Shown: positions 48,100-60,200 of the stretch, in pieces
Numbering within the stretch: position 1 is the stretch's first letter
Layout: every line of letters begins with the position of its first letter
Assembly: GCA_963969395.1 (NCBI GenBank)
Contig: OZ017797.1
Span: forward strand, 32,488,001-32,552,000
Length of the DNA stretch: 64,000 nt
Source of the DNA: Pseudoscleropodium purum
Taxonomy: Eukaryota > Streptophyta > Bryopsida > Hypnales > Brachytheciaceae
Direction: 5' to 3'
Position numbers and translations under genes: made by a program
Notes under the pieces: model-generated
Told to the model about the DNA's origin: nothing
What the model saw: the letters and a program-made list of their open reading frames with translations, nothing else
Database searches by the model: none

Positions 48100-49384
48100 A
48101 ACCATTGGCCAATATGAAGCTCAGCTCAAACTAGATTAAGGTGGGTACACCCAAAAGTGTCACAAATTGGTCTATGGGTTATCAAAAAGCTAAGCACTTA
48201 TAGAAACAAGACAAGAAAGAGATGTGTATTAAATGAAGAAACGCACAATCTGTTTTTTAATTTTGGCAAATTAAAAATCACAATAGGCTTGCAAAGTTTT
48301 TAGAGTAGAATGATCAAAATAGCTCATAACTAGCTTTAAAACAAGTGGCCACATTCAGAAGTTCCCCTTCCTATATCAAAAGTAAACAAAAAAGACTAGC
48401 TAGAAGTCGTATTATTAATATTTTTCAAAACACGTAAGCTTAAAAATTAGAGTTTGTAAGCATTATGTTATGTGAGCTTCAAAGCTTGGCACATGTGCCA
48501 AAAGCAACAATGCTTCTTTGAAGCTACCATATTTCCTTCATAGACAATTTTCAAGAAGTTTTGAAACCATTTTGGGGCCTCTTCTAGATAGGAGTTTAAG
48601 GCACAATGCAATTATGGGGGTATTCACTGTACATGAATTTCAAAGATGTTGAATCCAAGTCACAAGCTGACTTTAGATAAGCATCTCAAGGGAAGCACAT
48701 CTATATATACAAAATAGGAAATCATAAGATGATGTGGGTTATATTAGTGGCATAAGCCTAAGTGCTCCTCTTCACAAAATCATAATTTATTAGACTGAAT
48801 TGTAAAGTGTGTGCAATGCAAGATCAAGAGTTGGAATTCGATTCAAAAAGTATAAGACAACTTGTTAGAGCAACCAAATTGAAGTGCGATAGAGTTTGAT
48901 GCCATGTTTCTTTTGGACTCCATATTATTCTTAGTTAAACCTTCCTCTAACACCTGATTACAAATACCAACAAGATGAACTTTACAATTAACTCTTGTAC
49001 TATGAAAGTTCTAAATAATACTCTTAGATATCACTTGTCTTTCGATAGTTAAGATAGCACCAACAACCATATTGAATCTTGGCTCAAAGATTTAGGCAAC
49101 TCCCTTAGATCACATTTGTACACATATCATGCTCAAATGTTACTTCATGGGGTGTTTTTTAAAATGAAAGATGTTGGTACAAATGTTTCTTATATATCTA
49201 TGCAATCAAATTAAAAAATTTCATCACCTCTATTTTTCAATCAATTATCAAGTAAAATCATGAATATGAAATGAAAAAATTCATCTAAAATTGTCTTGTG
49301 AAATAGCAAGAAAGTGAAATTTCGTATGCTTGATTCATTTGGAATTGCGTAAAAATTGAATGTTGACTATAAAAGACAAAATAT
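48100..49384. other. Intergenic, AT-rich
   Basis: Nothing recognised apart from TTAAGGTGGGTACACCCAAAAGTG near 48,137, which resembles the left end of the 32282-32566 element. Confidence 0.5.
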
Positions 49385-49392
49385 GTCAATTG
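49385..49392. repeat. Target-site duplication, left (GTCAATTG)
   Basis: Eight bases identical to 61156-61163, directly outside the left end of the large element. Confidence 0.88.
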
Positions 49393-49560
49393 CAGGGTTG
49401 ACACGACGTCCGGATGTCTGGACGCGGACGCTGTGTCCGCAGCGTCCGCTGACATTCGCAGTCCCGGCGGACGCAGTGTCCGCCGGGACCGCCCCGCCTA
49501 TCTGCCCCGTCCGCCTAGACGGCCCTATTTCCCCCGACCGCCCTACCCAAACTGCCCCAC
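49393..49560. repeat. Left terminal CGGACG/CGTCCG-rich island
   Basis: GC-rich subterminal block in an otherwise AT-rich area, with GTCCGG, GGACGCGGACGC, TGTCCGC and GCGGACGC. Comparable repeats next to hAT ends are transposase-binding sites in Ac/Ds. Confidence 0.7.
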
Positions 49561-49968
49561 GCTCACTCCCTTAATCTTTAAACAATTAAATGTTAAATGA
49601 AGTGCAATGGTTCGCGATTTGTTATTAAAACAATGTCTCTCATAAGTTGAAAGATTATAAAGTTTGACCACGAGTCCATGATAGTCTTGAAAGTATGAAA
49701 AAATTCCAATTCATTTTCAAAAGGCAAATTAAAAAAATTTGTGATTTCAAATATATATATATACTATTTAAAAAATCAAGATCAACACAAATACAAACAT
49801 AATCAATATGGGCAAAATGTATTCAATTTAATGTAGAATACCATACATTGTGCACATTTGGCTAATTGCACATATAATTTTTTTCATTCCAACTCTATAT
49901 TTTTAAACTAATTTTTAATGCCTATATAACCTATTCAAGTATTCAACTACTACTTCTGCACTACCAAT

Positions 49969-51459
49969 CTAATATAAATGGCGGAAATGTTCATCTAGCA
50001 TCGGCCAACGATATGTATTAGAAAATCGCGTAATCACATGGGCCAAACTAGTATTTTCATCGTCAGTCTTCGAAGAAATGCGCTTCAAGTAAGCATAAAA
50101 CACTTTTGCAAAGTCATGAAAGGCAAATTGTGTTGCACTAGGTGTTTTAAGTAGCACGTTGAAATACGCCTCTGACATGTTTCCACTCATCCGCCGAGCA
50201 ATTTTTCGGACGGCATACTCTTCCGACTTATGTGAATACATCGGAATGACTTCCACATCTGCACCTGCTTTATGCAAATATGCAATACGTGGATCCACCC
50301 ACCATCTCCTCTGCAAAGTTTGTTTCATCTCATTTGCTGATGTGAATGTGTACAAAGACTTCATTGGCTGAGAAGCTAAGGTGGTCATGCCCCAATTGCA
50401 AACTCCAATATACACACGTGACTCATCCTCTGGAAAATGCAACAAGATGTTGTCCGGAGAAAGATCATTGTGCAAATGTCCAGTAAGATGCACTGCATAC
50501 ATTATATGCATAAACGCCCATGTCAACTTCGTGCGCTTCTTCCGATATCGTCCTAAACGGTGAGCTTTTACAACCTCCTCTTCGATTGCATTTGTATACA
50601 TCAAACGGATTTGAATGTTGTCTGGATAGTCCTTATCCATATTCAACATTTGTCGAAGAATTCCACCATTCCACCAATACGCATAACCTTCACACGTCGT
50701 TCCGTGCACCGCAGCAAACCGTATCACACCCGCGTGTGGAATTTGAACAGCCATTGATTCGTTTTGATGTTCTAACTTTGCAAGATCGGGTCGAGTTTGG
50801 TGGTGAATGGATTTCTTTGCCGCAAACTCCCAGTAAGGAAGTATTCCTGGACATCCTTCAATACGAATCTTTCGAATCGTTGCATATCCACCTCTCATCG
50901 TTCTATCATCAACAGCAATCACGCGTGTTGTATCTGGAAGTGCTATGAGGTGCCGTTTGGTCCTTTCCGCTTCAGCAACTCCATCATTGCTTTTCTACCA
51001 ACCAATTGAACCAACTCGATTGTGCTTTTTGGCGAATGGAGCACATCGCCCCCTAAACAAGTCCGCTTTCAGAATCACTTCTTCAAACTGGGCGTCATTG
51101 GGTCGATATTCCTTGCCATATTTAACCAAAATGACTTTGGAATTCCACAAAGCGTCATGAACCTTGTTCTCCAAACATTTGGTGAAGTACGTTTTATGCA
51201 TTTCGTCATGCCACTTCGCCACATTCATTGCATTCAACAACATCTGTGTCATGTCTACCTTGAATTTAGACACGCACTCCTCTTGATATCTGATGTACTT
51301 ATTGTCTAAAGACAATGTTGTTTCCGATTCATAAAATTGAACGATGCGCTCCATCATGAATTTCTTGCATTCTTCTGAAGGACTTTGGTGAGCTACTTCC
51401 AAGTTCGATGGTCTCTCTCCATGTTTAAGCTTCGCAACCTTCTTCTTCCCGTTCGGCAT
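49969..51459 (-). pseudogene. Cargo ORF alpha: kinase-like protein with one in-frame TAG
   Basis: From ATG 51459 (MPNGKKKVAKLKHGE) the frame runs to 49969 with one interruption, TAG at 50995-50997 (codon 155), about 496 codons in all. The second half is kinase-like: a glycine-loop-like RGGYATIRKI, EFAAKKS as the VAIK equivalent, HNDLSPDN as the catalytic loop (D332), and CNWG where DFG is expected (N355), so the metal-binding Asp is replaced and activity is doubtful. The N-terminal 150 residues are not recognised. The closest CpG-rich island (51660-51952) lies just upstream and may be its promoter. The stop could come from CAG by C to T change. I infer capture or co-option by the transposon. 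Confidence 0.75.
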
Positions 51460-51659
51460 CGTGACAAATGAAATTGATATAGATCAAATTTTTTAATTTG
51501 AAATTGAATTCACGCGCAAGTGTTAAAAAAATTGGTAACAAGGGGGCCCCAATAAACCACTCTTGTGTTGCCTCGGAAAGGAGCTAATGGAGGATGAACC
51601 ACCAAGCTCTCCGCTCCACCTTGCATTCACAAGGGGCAAAGCAAAAGTGACAATGCGGA

Positions 51660-51952
51660 CGGCCCGTCCGCCCATCTTATTGGGGCGTGGACGGCCCCAA
51701 ATCGTCCGCCCGATCGGACGGCCACGGGCGGATAAATCTGCCGTCCGCCCGATCCGACGGGTAGCGGCGGATGGCCCCAAACCGTCTGCTTGATCGGACG
51801 GGCCGCGGTTGGCGGACGCATCAGCCGTCCACCTCCCCGAAACCCTATAGCCGTGTCTGCTCGATCGGACGGCCACGGGCGGACAAATCTGGCGTCCGCC
51901 CGATCGGACGGGCACGGGCGGACAAATCAAGCGTCCGCCCGATCCGATTTAT
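51660..51952. repeat. Tandem 39-bp CpG-rich repeats upstream of ORF alpha
   Basis: Six imperfect units begin at 51703, 51742, 51783, 51852, 51893 and 51932. Each has the form CGTCCGCCCGATCGGACGG followed by CACGGGCGGACAAATC, with a palindromic CCGATCGG core. They lie about 200 bases upstream of the alpha ATG. Confidence 0.8.
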
Positions 51953-52542
51953 TTTTCATATTTGAAAATAGAATCTAAAGAAGAACCACTAATTGTCTAA
52001 TTTGGGCATTTCTTCATACCAATAAGAAATCATTTTAGTTTTTAGCAATCGTTGAATGAAAAATAAAAAAATTTCAAATATTCAAATAATTTAATCTTTC
52101 ATAAATTAATTAGAAATACATTTATATCATTTACGAGTTTCTAAATGTAATAAACACACAACAATAATTTCAAAATACACACCATGCTAGTACATATTTA
52201 ACCTCGAATGCTAAATTCAAAAATAAACATAATATGGCTCTTACAAAATTACATTTCTTCTTCATATTTTTATTATTTATCAAAGTCACTTATAGCCGTA
52301 TACATCAACGCTATTATAAAATAATACAATGATGTCTTCAACAATATGCTTGCCTACATACATACTTGGTGTACACTATTACACAACACTTTTTGAAAAA
52401 GTGAACAAAATTGTTGTTCAAAATTGTTCTATTCATTTAAAATTTTGTACTACTTCTACCAATCTAGTGCTCTATACTTGTCGTGAGAGTAAAAATGAGA
52501 AAATCGAGCAAACACATGCTCACTATATACTTGCATGTTTTT

Positions 52543-53805
52543 TTATTCGGAATCTGAATCGGACTCAAATTGTTGACCGCTACCTCTTCTTTGTACTCCA
52601 ATGAATGGACCACCTCCGTAGTTTCCGTGATATCCACTCGGTGCACCTCCTTGTTCATAATTTGAATCTCCAAAAATGGGAGGAGGAACCGGAGTAGTAG
52701 GCTCTGATCCTCTTTCATTTAAAGCTCCATAATAAGAGGCCCCATGATGCCCGTATGAATCACTTCTAGTTGATTCCGGATAGTATTGGGTGCTTCCGTG
52801 AAGAGAGCAACTATATTGCGGGATTACATGGCTTCCTCCACTACATTCGGAGCCCACTTGAGTGGGCATCGTATAATATGAACCAGATTCAGTAGACCTA
52901 CCATAGTGCGTGTTGCCATAGCTACCTGTCCCACCTAGAGAGTCAATTTCAAGAGGAGTGCCATAACGAGAACCAACTGCACTTGAACCACCATAATGCG
53001 TGGATCCATAGCTCCCTCTTCCACCTTCATATCTATTTTGAGGATCGTAACCAAAGTATGAACCACCTCTTCCATGTTCAAATTCTCGCGTTCCATGTTC
53101 ATGTCCGTAGGACCCACCATGCCTATCTTGCCGTCCACGATCTTGAAGGCTTCTGCGTGTTGCCTCTTGCATTTGTTGCTCGAATTCAATTCATTCTCGT
53201 TCTTCTACCTGCTCGTGTCTAACTCCAAATGTGACAGGCGCTTGCATATCATCGTCATCATCGTCATCTGTCCACGCATCTTCAGCATCTCGTAAAACAA
53301 CTGAAGGTTGTTGTAGATAACCTCGATTAGACCACTCTGGCATGCAATTACTTGCGCCCCTCCACTGTGTATCTATAACGGCATCCGTGCGCGTATAGTT
53401 CTCTACATTGCAACCTGTAGCAGTACGCCAGTCCACGTCCTTGTGGAGTACAATCTCTACCCAAACCATTGCCATAACATTATAATTCATTATATTTGGT
53501 TTGGCGCTTTTAATGCCAAGAACTCGATGCACTTGTGTGTATCGTTGTTTAAAGTGCTCACTTTGGCACGTAGACATTTGTCCTTCCCAACGTGGCGCTT
53601 GGTGCTCTAGACGTTCACGTCGCCAAAGTTTTTGAATGTGAGTCATTTTTACATACTTCTTGCACATTGAGCAATCCCACACTCTTGTTGGTTCTTTTTC
53701 CCATTCCGGTTCACCCACGCACAATGGATCGGCCCAAGCATCCCAATCGAACAATTGGGGTCTTCCCTTTCAACTACTTTTTTTGGGTGTTCTATCTTTC
53801 GGCAT
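52543..53805 (-). pseudogene. Cargo ORF beta: unknown-domain protein with Gly/Ser/Tyr-rich tail, two in-frame TGA
   Basis: From ATG 53805 (MPKDRTPKKSS) one frame runs to TAA at 52543, 421 codons, interrupted by TGA at 53770-53772 and 53191-53193. Residues about 40-130 hold the motif MCKKYVKMTHIQKLW and later VDWRTATG; the same order occurs in ORF gamma. Then come an Asp run (DDDDDDD) and, after the second stop, a low-complexity tail rich in Gly, Ser, Tyr and Arg that ends SDSDSE. Such tails are common in RNA-binding or condensate-forming proteins, but I see no RNA-binding domain. Both stops can come from CGA by C to T. Function unknown. Confidence 0.7.
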
Positions 53806-54039
53806 GATGAAGTTGAAGCAAAGAGAATGAAACAATTAGAAAGCTTAAGAACCAAAATTTTGATTTAATTAATTAATTAAAATTTTACAAGCGTGAACTT
53901 TGTGAAAATTTGTAACAATGCCACAACAATCGTTCACTCAAAGCGGAAGGGGCGCGCAGAGCTTCCAATGCACTGGTCCGCCCACTTCAAAAGAGAACGA
54001 TTGTTCGGAATGAGCCGTCCGCCTCCCCATATATATATG

Positions 54040-54352
54040 CGGACGCCCCGAGGCGGACGTCCAGATCATGCGGACCACATCAGTCCGCGTGTCAATCGGA
54101 CGGCCATAACCGGGCGGACAGGGCGGACGGGTATCGGGGCGGACGAGGCGGACGGGGCGGTCGAGGCGGAAGCAGGATCGGGCGGACTGGGCGGACGGAG
54201 GATGGGGCGGTCGGGCCGGACAGGGCGGACTCCGGATCGGGCGAACAGGGCGGACGAAGGACGGGCGGATGGGGTGGACAGGGCGGATGGGTATCGGGGC
54301 GGACGGAGTGGACAAGGCGGACGCCGGATCGAGTGGACAGGGCGGACGGCTC
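54040..54352. repeat. CGGACG-rich island upstream of ORF beta
   Basis: Irregular tandem array of GGGCGGAC(A/G)GGGCGGACG with GTATCGGGGCGGACG spacers. It lies about 240 bases upstream of the beta ATG and ends in CTTGAACCCTA, which resembles the element's terminal GTCAACCCTG. Confidence 0.75.
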
Positions 54353-54414
54353 ATCTTGAACCCTAAACCTAATGAAGGAAATTGTTCTTTTTTCAAAATC
54401 TCACGATAGAGATG

Positions 54415-54615
54415 TTTAACCCGTAAAGTTCTTTTCACTAAAAACACTTCAAAACTCCCAATAGTAGTGCAAATATCAAGTCTTAGAAGAAAAATACTTT
54501 GGGGCATATGTAACCGTAGGATCTTGTAGTAAATTAGTTGGAAAAAATGTGGAAAAAATTTTAGACAAATCCACCATTTGGATTGTAAGATATTAGATAT
54601 TGAATGTTTCATTTA
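54415..54615. repeat. R1 dispersed repeat, partial copy 4, inside the hAT-like element
   Basis: Matches the left 200 bases of R1: TTAACCCGTAAAGTTC start, GTAGGATCTTGTAGTA, and the GATTGTAAGATATTAG block. It shows that another repeat inserted into, or was carried by, the transposon. Confidence 0.6.
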
Positions 54616-54619
54616 AGGA

Positions 54620-56753
54620 GGCTACTCAATTATGTCTATTAATGAACAATTGGTAGGCTAACAAACCTAACTTAGCATGTATTTTAATATTTGTTGCACT
54701 TGTTTTAGGAATATTATAACATAACACTATTATAATATTCTTATAAATGATATAATACTAAATCATTTCAAAATCAACAACATTCGAACACAATTTGTCA
54801 ATCTTGTCTTTCATACTCCTTTAATGATATATATATATATATATACATAAAATATATTAGATAAATCAACATGAACAAATCAATGATTATATATTTCATA
54901 GATCTATTCTTCATCAATCAAATAAGAGTGCATGTGCAAATATAGACAAAGATGGTTTCTCCATTTGTTGCCAAAAAATAGATAAACAAATAGAGAAAGA
55001 TATGAAGTGAATGTTACTTAGAGAATTGAAAAGAAAGAAATTGAAGTACTCAATTGCATTTTATTAAATTGGAAAATTGCATGTGGATGACATGAATTAA
55101 TCTTCATAGATGCTAAACTTATACGAGTTGCATTTCAACATTTATGATTTATGCAATTGATTGAATTGAAAGCTCTTGTAATTAAAGTTTCAAATTTTCG
55201 ATTCAATCATTCAAATTTGCAAGAGTGATTTATGATAGATTTATAACTTTAAATGTGAAAGCATTCAATGCTTTTATGCATTTGTTCATCAATATATTAA
55301 TTTTAGATAAATAATATATATTTTTTATAACATATGCATAAACCATTACATTAAAAAAAACAAAAAACTAAGAGCCAAGCCAAATAGGCTGGTCAAATGA
55401 AGAGAACAAGATAATAAGAGCCCTACGAGACAGAAAACAAAGGAAAAAAAGAAAATAGCAAAAGGATTCAAAGGAAGAAACAAGATGCATTCTTGCAAGA
55501 CCGTAGAATACATAATGATTTCAAAATCCAAACACAAATATATTTTCTATTTCAATGAGAGCCAAAAATGAACTACCTTGCTCTCAAAGATTGTATAATG
55601 TACACGTTATACAAAACGAACATATAACAGAAAGAGTAGAAGACATCGTTTATCATGATTGAAAACTGAAATAATTTTTTTTTCTATGTAGAATATTTTA
55701 TGAAATGTAACCATGTATTTAATTATCATAATAATTGGTAGAAATCTTTGTGCAATACATAGAAACATTTCATTCATGTGGAATTTTTTCATTTATTTAG
55801 GATTAAAATGGAAATATTATACTCTACAAAGTACAAACCAAAAACAATACCATATACCTAAGTTCAAAAGTTTGCAATTGTTTCGTGAATTCATTTTGAA
55901 AACTCAAACAAAGAAATATTTTATAATCAATATCTTGTTCATTTGAATCATTTCAAAAATCGAATTCCGAATTCAATTCCTATTTATAATAGAAATTATA
56001 TTTGTCAATTTTTTAGATCTCTAAACAATGAACCCTCTTTTTTAAAATTAATATTTAAAAACATTTGAAATAAGAATATTGGAATTACCCTTCAAAATAA
56101 ATATAGCACATGTATAATGTATTCTACTCCACCAACTCAAGTAACGAATTTTTCTATGTTTTTAAGAAAAAATATAGCCATACATGATTTGAAAGTTAAA
56201 ACATTGATTCTTTTTCTTTGTTTTCAAATCTAATCAAAATTTCATTAAGAAATATGAAAGACTCGATGTTCATTTGAAGATCGTGATGCACTTTTAATGA
56301 GAAATCACAACCTTTCATTAAATATCATGAGGTTGAAATCCATTAAACTATTTTTCTAATTATGTATTGGGGCCTTTTTTTAAAATTTCATTTGCTTACA
56401 ATGAAAATGGAATTGATTATTTTTGCAAAACATTTGATTTCCTAATGAACTTTAAAAAAATCCCCACCATCTTCAGATCTTCTCAAAACCTATTTAGAGG
56501 AATAATATCAGTAAATAATTCAAACATATTCAACTTAACCACATTCCCCTCATTCGTAAAACAATTTAGGGGAGAAAAGAAAAGGTTTAGGGTAATTAGG
56601 GTATAAGGTTTAGGGTTTACATTTTTTTTTTTTAAAATGACAAACTAATTACATTGATCCTCATTTAGTAGTGATTATTAGGCTGTTTTATTTTTGAAAT
56701 GTTACCGCTCTTTTTGAATAATAATGGCCTCATAGGATGCATCAATTGACAGC
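54620..56753. other. AT-rich centre of the hAT-like element, no gene seen
   Basis: No ORF with family resemblance. There is an (AT)n run at about 54,829-54,844 and a telomere-like stretch at 56584-56618 (GGTTTAGGG repeated with spacers) followed by a T run. Confidence 0.55.
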
Positions 56754-57058
56754 TGGGCGGACGCCGTCGGCGGTCAGTGTTTAATTGGGGCGGTCGGCGT
56801 GTCCAAAGTGCGGACGGCGTCGGAAGGCGGACAATGCGGACAGTCCGAGCGGACGCGCCGGTCGGACAGGCGGTCGGACGGGGTGGTCGGATGGGGCGGT
56901 CAGTCAGGGCGGTCGGACGGGGCGACGGGCAGATGGCACGTCCGCTGCCGAAGCGGACTTCGTCGGTCCGCACAGCGAACGCGAGGTTCGGGGCCGCTTC
57001 GCGCGGTCCGGGGTAGGTCCGGTGGCAAATGGCCTCTAGGTCCGGCGGCGGACGGCTA
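56754..57058. repeat. CGGACG/CGGTCGG-rich island upstream of ORF gamma
   Basis: GC-rich array of GGGCGGTCGG, GCGGACG and TCGGACGGGG. It ends about 220 bases before the ATG of ORF gamma, the same arrangement as for alpha and beta, so a promoter role is plausible. Confidence 0.75.
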
Positions 57059-57275
57059 TAAGGGTGGAGTGACTTTTCATTTCTTCTCACTTCAATTCTC
57101 CTTCGGTGCCAAGTTGGATGTGCTACTATTGCTTTATGTGCTAGTTGCTCCTACGGGGTGGAGAGTTGAGGTCCTCTATCTTGTGTTACTGTGCTGCGGT
57201 TGATGCCATCACTTTTGACTATCACATGAGATTTTTTTATTCACTTCAATTGGTTATTGATTCCAATTGACAATC

Positions 57276-60200
57276 ATGAATGGCGAAGGTGATCAAAATA
57301 TGGATGGGGTGACTCCGGGAAGCGAAGTGAAGAAAAAAAGCAAAGTGAAGGGGGCTACGCACGACCTTCGGCTTGACATTTTAAATGACCCTACAATTAA
57401 AGCAGAGAGCGGGTGGGAAGATGAAGATGCGGAGTATTGGACATCAAAAATGTGCAGGACCTATGTTAAAATGTACCACATTAATAAGTTGTGGCCTCAG
57501 GAGTCGCACAAGAGTCATATACGGGATTTTTGTTGTAAACCATGGACTTGCAACAACAAACATTTTGTCCATCGATCTGAAGAGGTGTGGTGTGTTCTAT
57601 TTGGAAACAAGTGCAGAAGTAAAGGCTATATTAATTATAGCGTGGCGTGTATGGTTTATGCGGAACTTATATTAGAGTGCAAGATCGATTGGAGCACGTT
57701 TTTGATGACAACAGCTTGCCCACTTCTACTTGAAGCCAATCAAAAGGACATTCCCGATTTGTACAATTCAGAGGGAGAAACAGAAAAAGTATTAAAAAAT
57801 ACTATTGAGGTGAAAACGGATGGTGTGGAGAAAGCCTCAAATGTTGAAGAATTATGGTCTGTACAATCTCCAACAAAAACAATCAATGAAAGCTCTTCGA
57901 AAAATGTAGGGAAAGATGTAGAGGCGCAGGAGGGTGAAGTCTTTTCCATAGCTCCAACGTGTTTGACCTTTATACCAAATGTTGCGGCACAAACGCAAAC
58001 GGAGTTTGTAAACAAAGGCAAGGTTTGCACGGAACCCGGGGAAACTTCAAAAAGTAAAGTAGACGAAGTCTTGGCGGAGAAAGTGGAAAAGGCTAATGCT
58101 ACGATTGATAATCTGATAGCCAATAATTGTTTTGATAGTTTGGTCTACAAATCTCCACCTGTGCATTAAGGCGTTGAATCTAGTTCAGCGTTAAATTTAG
58201 AAGACAAAGTACATACGCCTCGTGGACAAGGCGTGACGATTGATAATATATCGTCATTATGGAGTTCCGAGCGTAAAAGGCGGGCGGAGGAGTTTCCAAT
58301 TACAGCGGCATTGCCAAGTCCTCTACATCGAACCTTGCAAAACATGTCCAATCCAAAACAATTGGAAAATCTTTTGAAGCTCTCGATTCAGTTTGCTAAC
58401 CTTCATGAAAAAATAGGCGGATCGTCGAACCCCGATGATGGTGCTACTACTGTTCCAGTGAGTCCACTTGCAAATCCAAAGGATGTTGTACATATACTTG
58501 ATACAGCTTTCAAGATAATGATGTCAGCTGAATTTTTAGCGCAAGCTGCTCCGACTTTTATGAATTTGGCCAAGGAGTTTTCTTTAATAGCACCAGAGAT
58601 GTTGAAAGGTGCTATAGCATTTCAGAATCTCACGAAGACTTTCGGACCACTTTTCGAAGAAAGAGATGTTCACATACTACAATTGGTGGAATATAAGAAG
58701 AAAATTGCTGACCTTGAAGGAGTGGAAGCAAGGTGCAAAGTGTTGGAGTTGAAATTAAAGACTTCGGAGAGTAAGGTTGAACATTTAAATCAACAATCAT
58801 CGAGGCAAATGGAAGAGTTGATGAAGATGCGTAAACAGATTGAAGATTTGCAAGGGACCTCCAAAAATCCAAGTGAGATTGCAATCTCACCAGTGATTGT
58901 ACTCGGAGACAGTTAAGAGACTCAAGAGAATGAAGATAAGCTCTCTCTTCCTTTTGATAAGGCCGAAGCAAGCGACAATCCTGCCATTGTGAATGTACAA
59001 GAAAGTCACGACATGAGCATGTTAAAAGCGACACAACAACCATCAATGGAAAAGCTTTCATCCGTTTACGTGAATGCGGAGACGCAAACGGAGAGTTGTG
59101 ACTTTGAAGAGTTGAAGCATAAATTGGAGGAGGCAATTGAAGCAAAAGGAATCATTGAATCCAAGTTGAATCAATTGCAATTGTGCTTGGATTTGAAGAA
59201 GTTTATGCCATCTAGCGGCTTGGAGTCTCGATGGTTAGTATGGGTACAAAGACTCCAAGACAGACCCTCTGTAGTATCTCGAGCAATGGCAGGTCTTCAA
59301 ACATTGGCAATGGAGTCGAATGAAAATTGCGATGCCATTCAAAGCTCTTTGAATTGGTTCAAGACTATGTTTGACCAACATCCTTCAAAGGGATATACGG
59401 AGATCACATGTTGGGGAGACATGGATGCCATGTTTGAGCATTTAAATCACACAAAGAAGGACCAAGCTCCACCCATCAATTGGGCCTTGGAAGTAGAGGA
59501 AGGATGGGTCCCTTACAACACACTTTCAGCACACATCAATGTGAAAGACAAGCGAGTGGTGCATGCTTGTGATCCAGCCTCTCCAATCTTGGATGGTTGT
59601 TGTAGCCTTTGCCAAGGCCTCTTCGGACCGGAAGGTGCGGTAACCATGGGCCAATGTCGCCACACTTTCCATGTCACTTGCATTGTAAAAGCATCACTCA
59701 TTCATTCGGTGTGTGCCGAGTGTCGTAGTCCATTGAGTGCTAGGTTCTACGAAATGTTTGGTATCTTGGAAGCTATGCCTCCAGGCTACGAGTACAATCG
59801 TTGGAATCTTCCTCTTGATCAAGCGCCGTACAAATTTCAAAATTATCAACATTGGGGGAAGCCAATCCGGTGGAATGCAAATGAACAGAGGCATGATTTG
59901 TACGAGGAATCTCAGCAACCATTGGATTTGGATGTGTGGATGACTCACAATAGAGAGGTGGAATTGCGGGCTCGAGGAATCGTAGATGACGCGGCCCTTG
60001 AAATGTTTTGTCGCAACATGGGGGGACATTGGAGCTTGCAACACGAAAAGTTCTTTCGTTTTCTAGATAAAAAAGTGGAGAGAGGACCAGAAGACAGTTG
60101 GGTGGAGGTGAACCATGGAAAAGAGTTCGATGAGCAGTATAAGGCATATGACCGCACCCTCGTAGGTAGGGCCCTTCTATTGTCGAAGTTAGAAGAGGCT

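Noticed and set aside
51703..51952. Regularly spaced palindromic units as a CRISPR array
   Set aside because: There are no unique spacers, the units are directly adjacent, and this is a plant nuclear sequence.
51523..51978. Pro/Arg-rich open frames over the CGGACG island upstream of alpha
   Set aside because: Open frames arise from GC-rich tandem repeats poor in stop codons; several frames are open at once and none resembles a protein family. The same holds for 53893-54612, 56665-57203 and 60942-61204.
53191..53754. Reading beta as two separate genes (53754-53191 and 53172-52543)
   Set aside because: Both lie in the same frame separated by one TGA and a few codons, and the upstream ATG at 53805 is in frame through another TGA, so one decayed gene is the simpler view.
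54829..54844. (AT)n run as a regulatory or origin element
   Set aside because: Plain microsatellite in an AT-rich region with no supporting context.
57276..58169. ORF gamma as three independent genes
   Set aside because: All three parts share one frame with only single TAA codons between them and readable sequence across the gaps.
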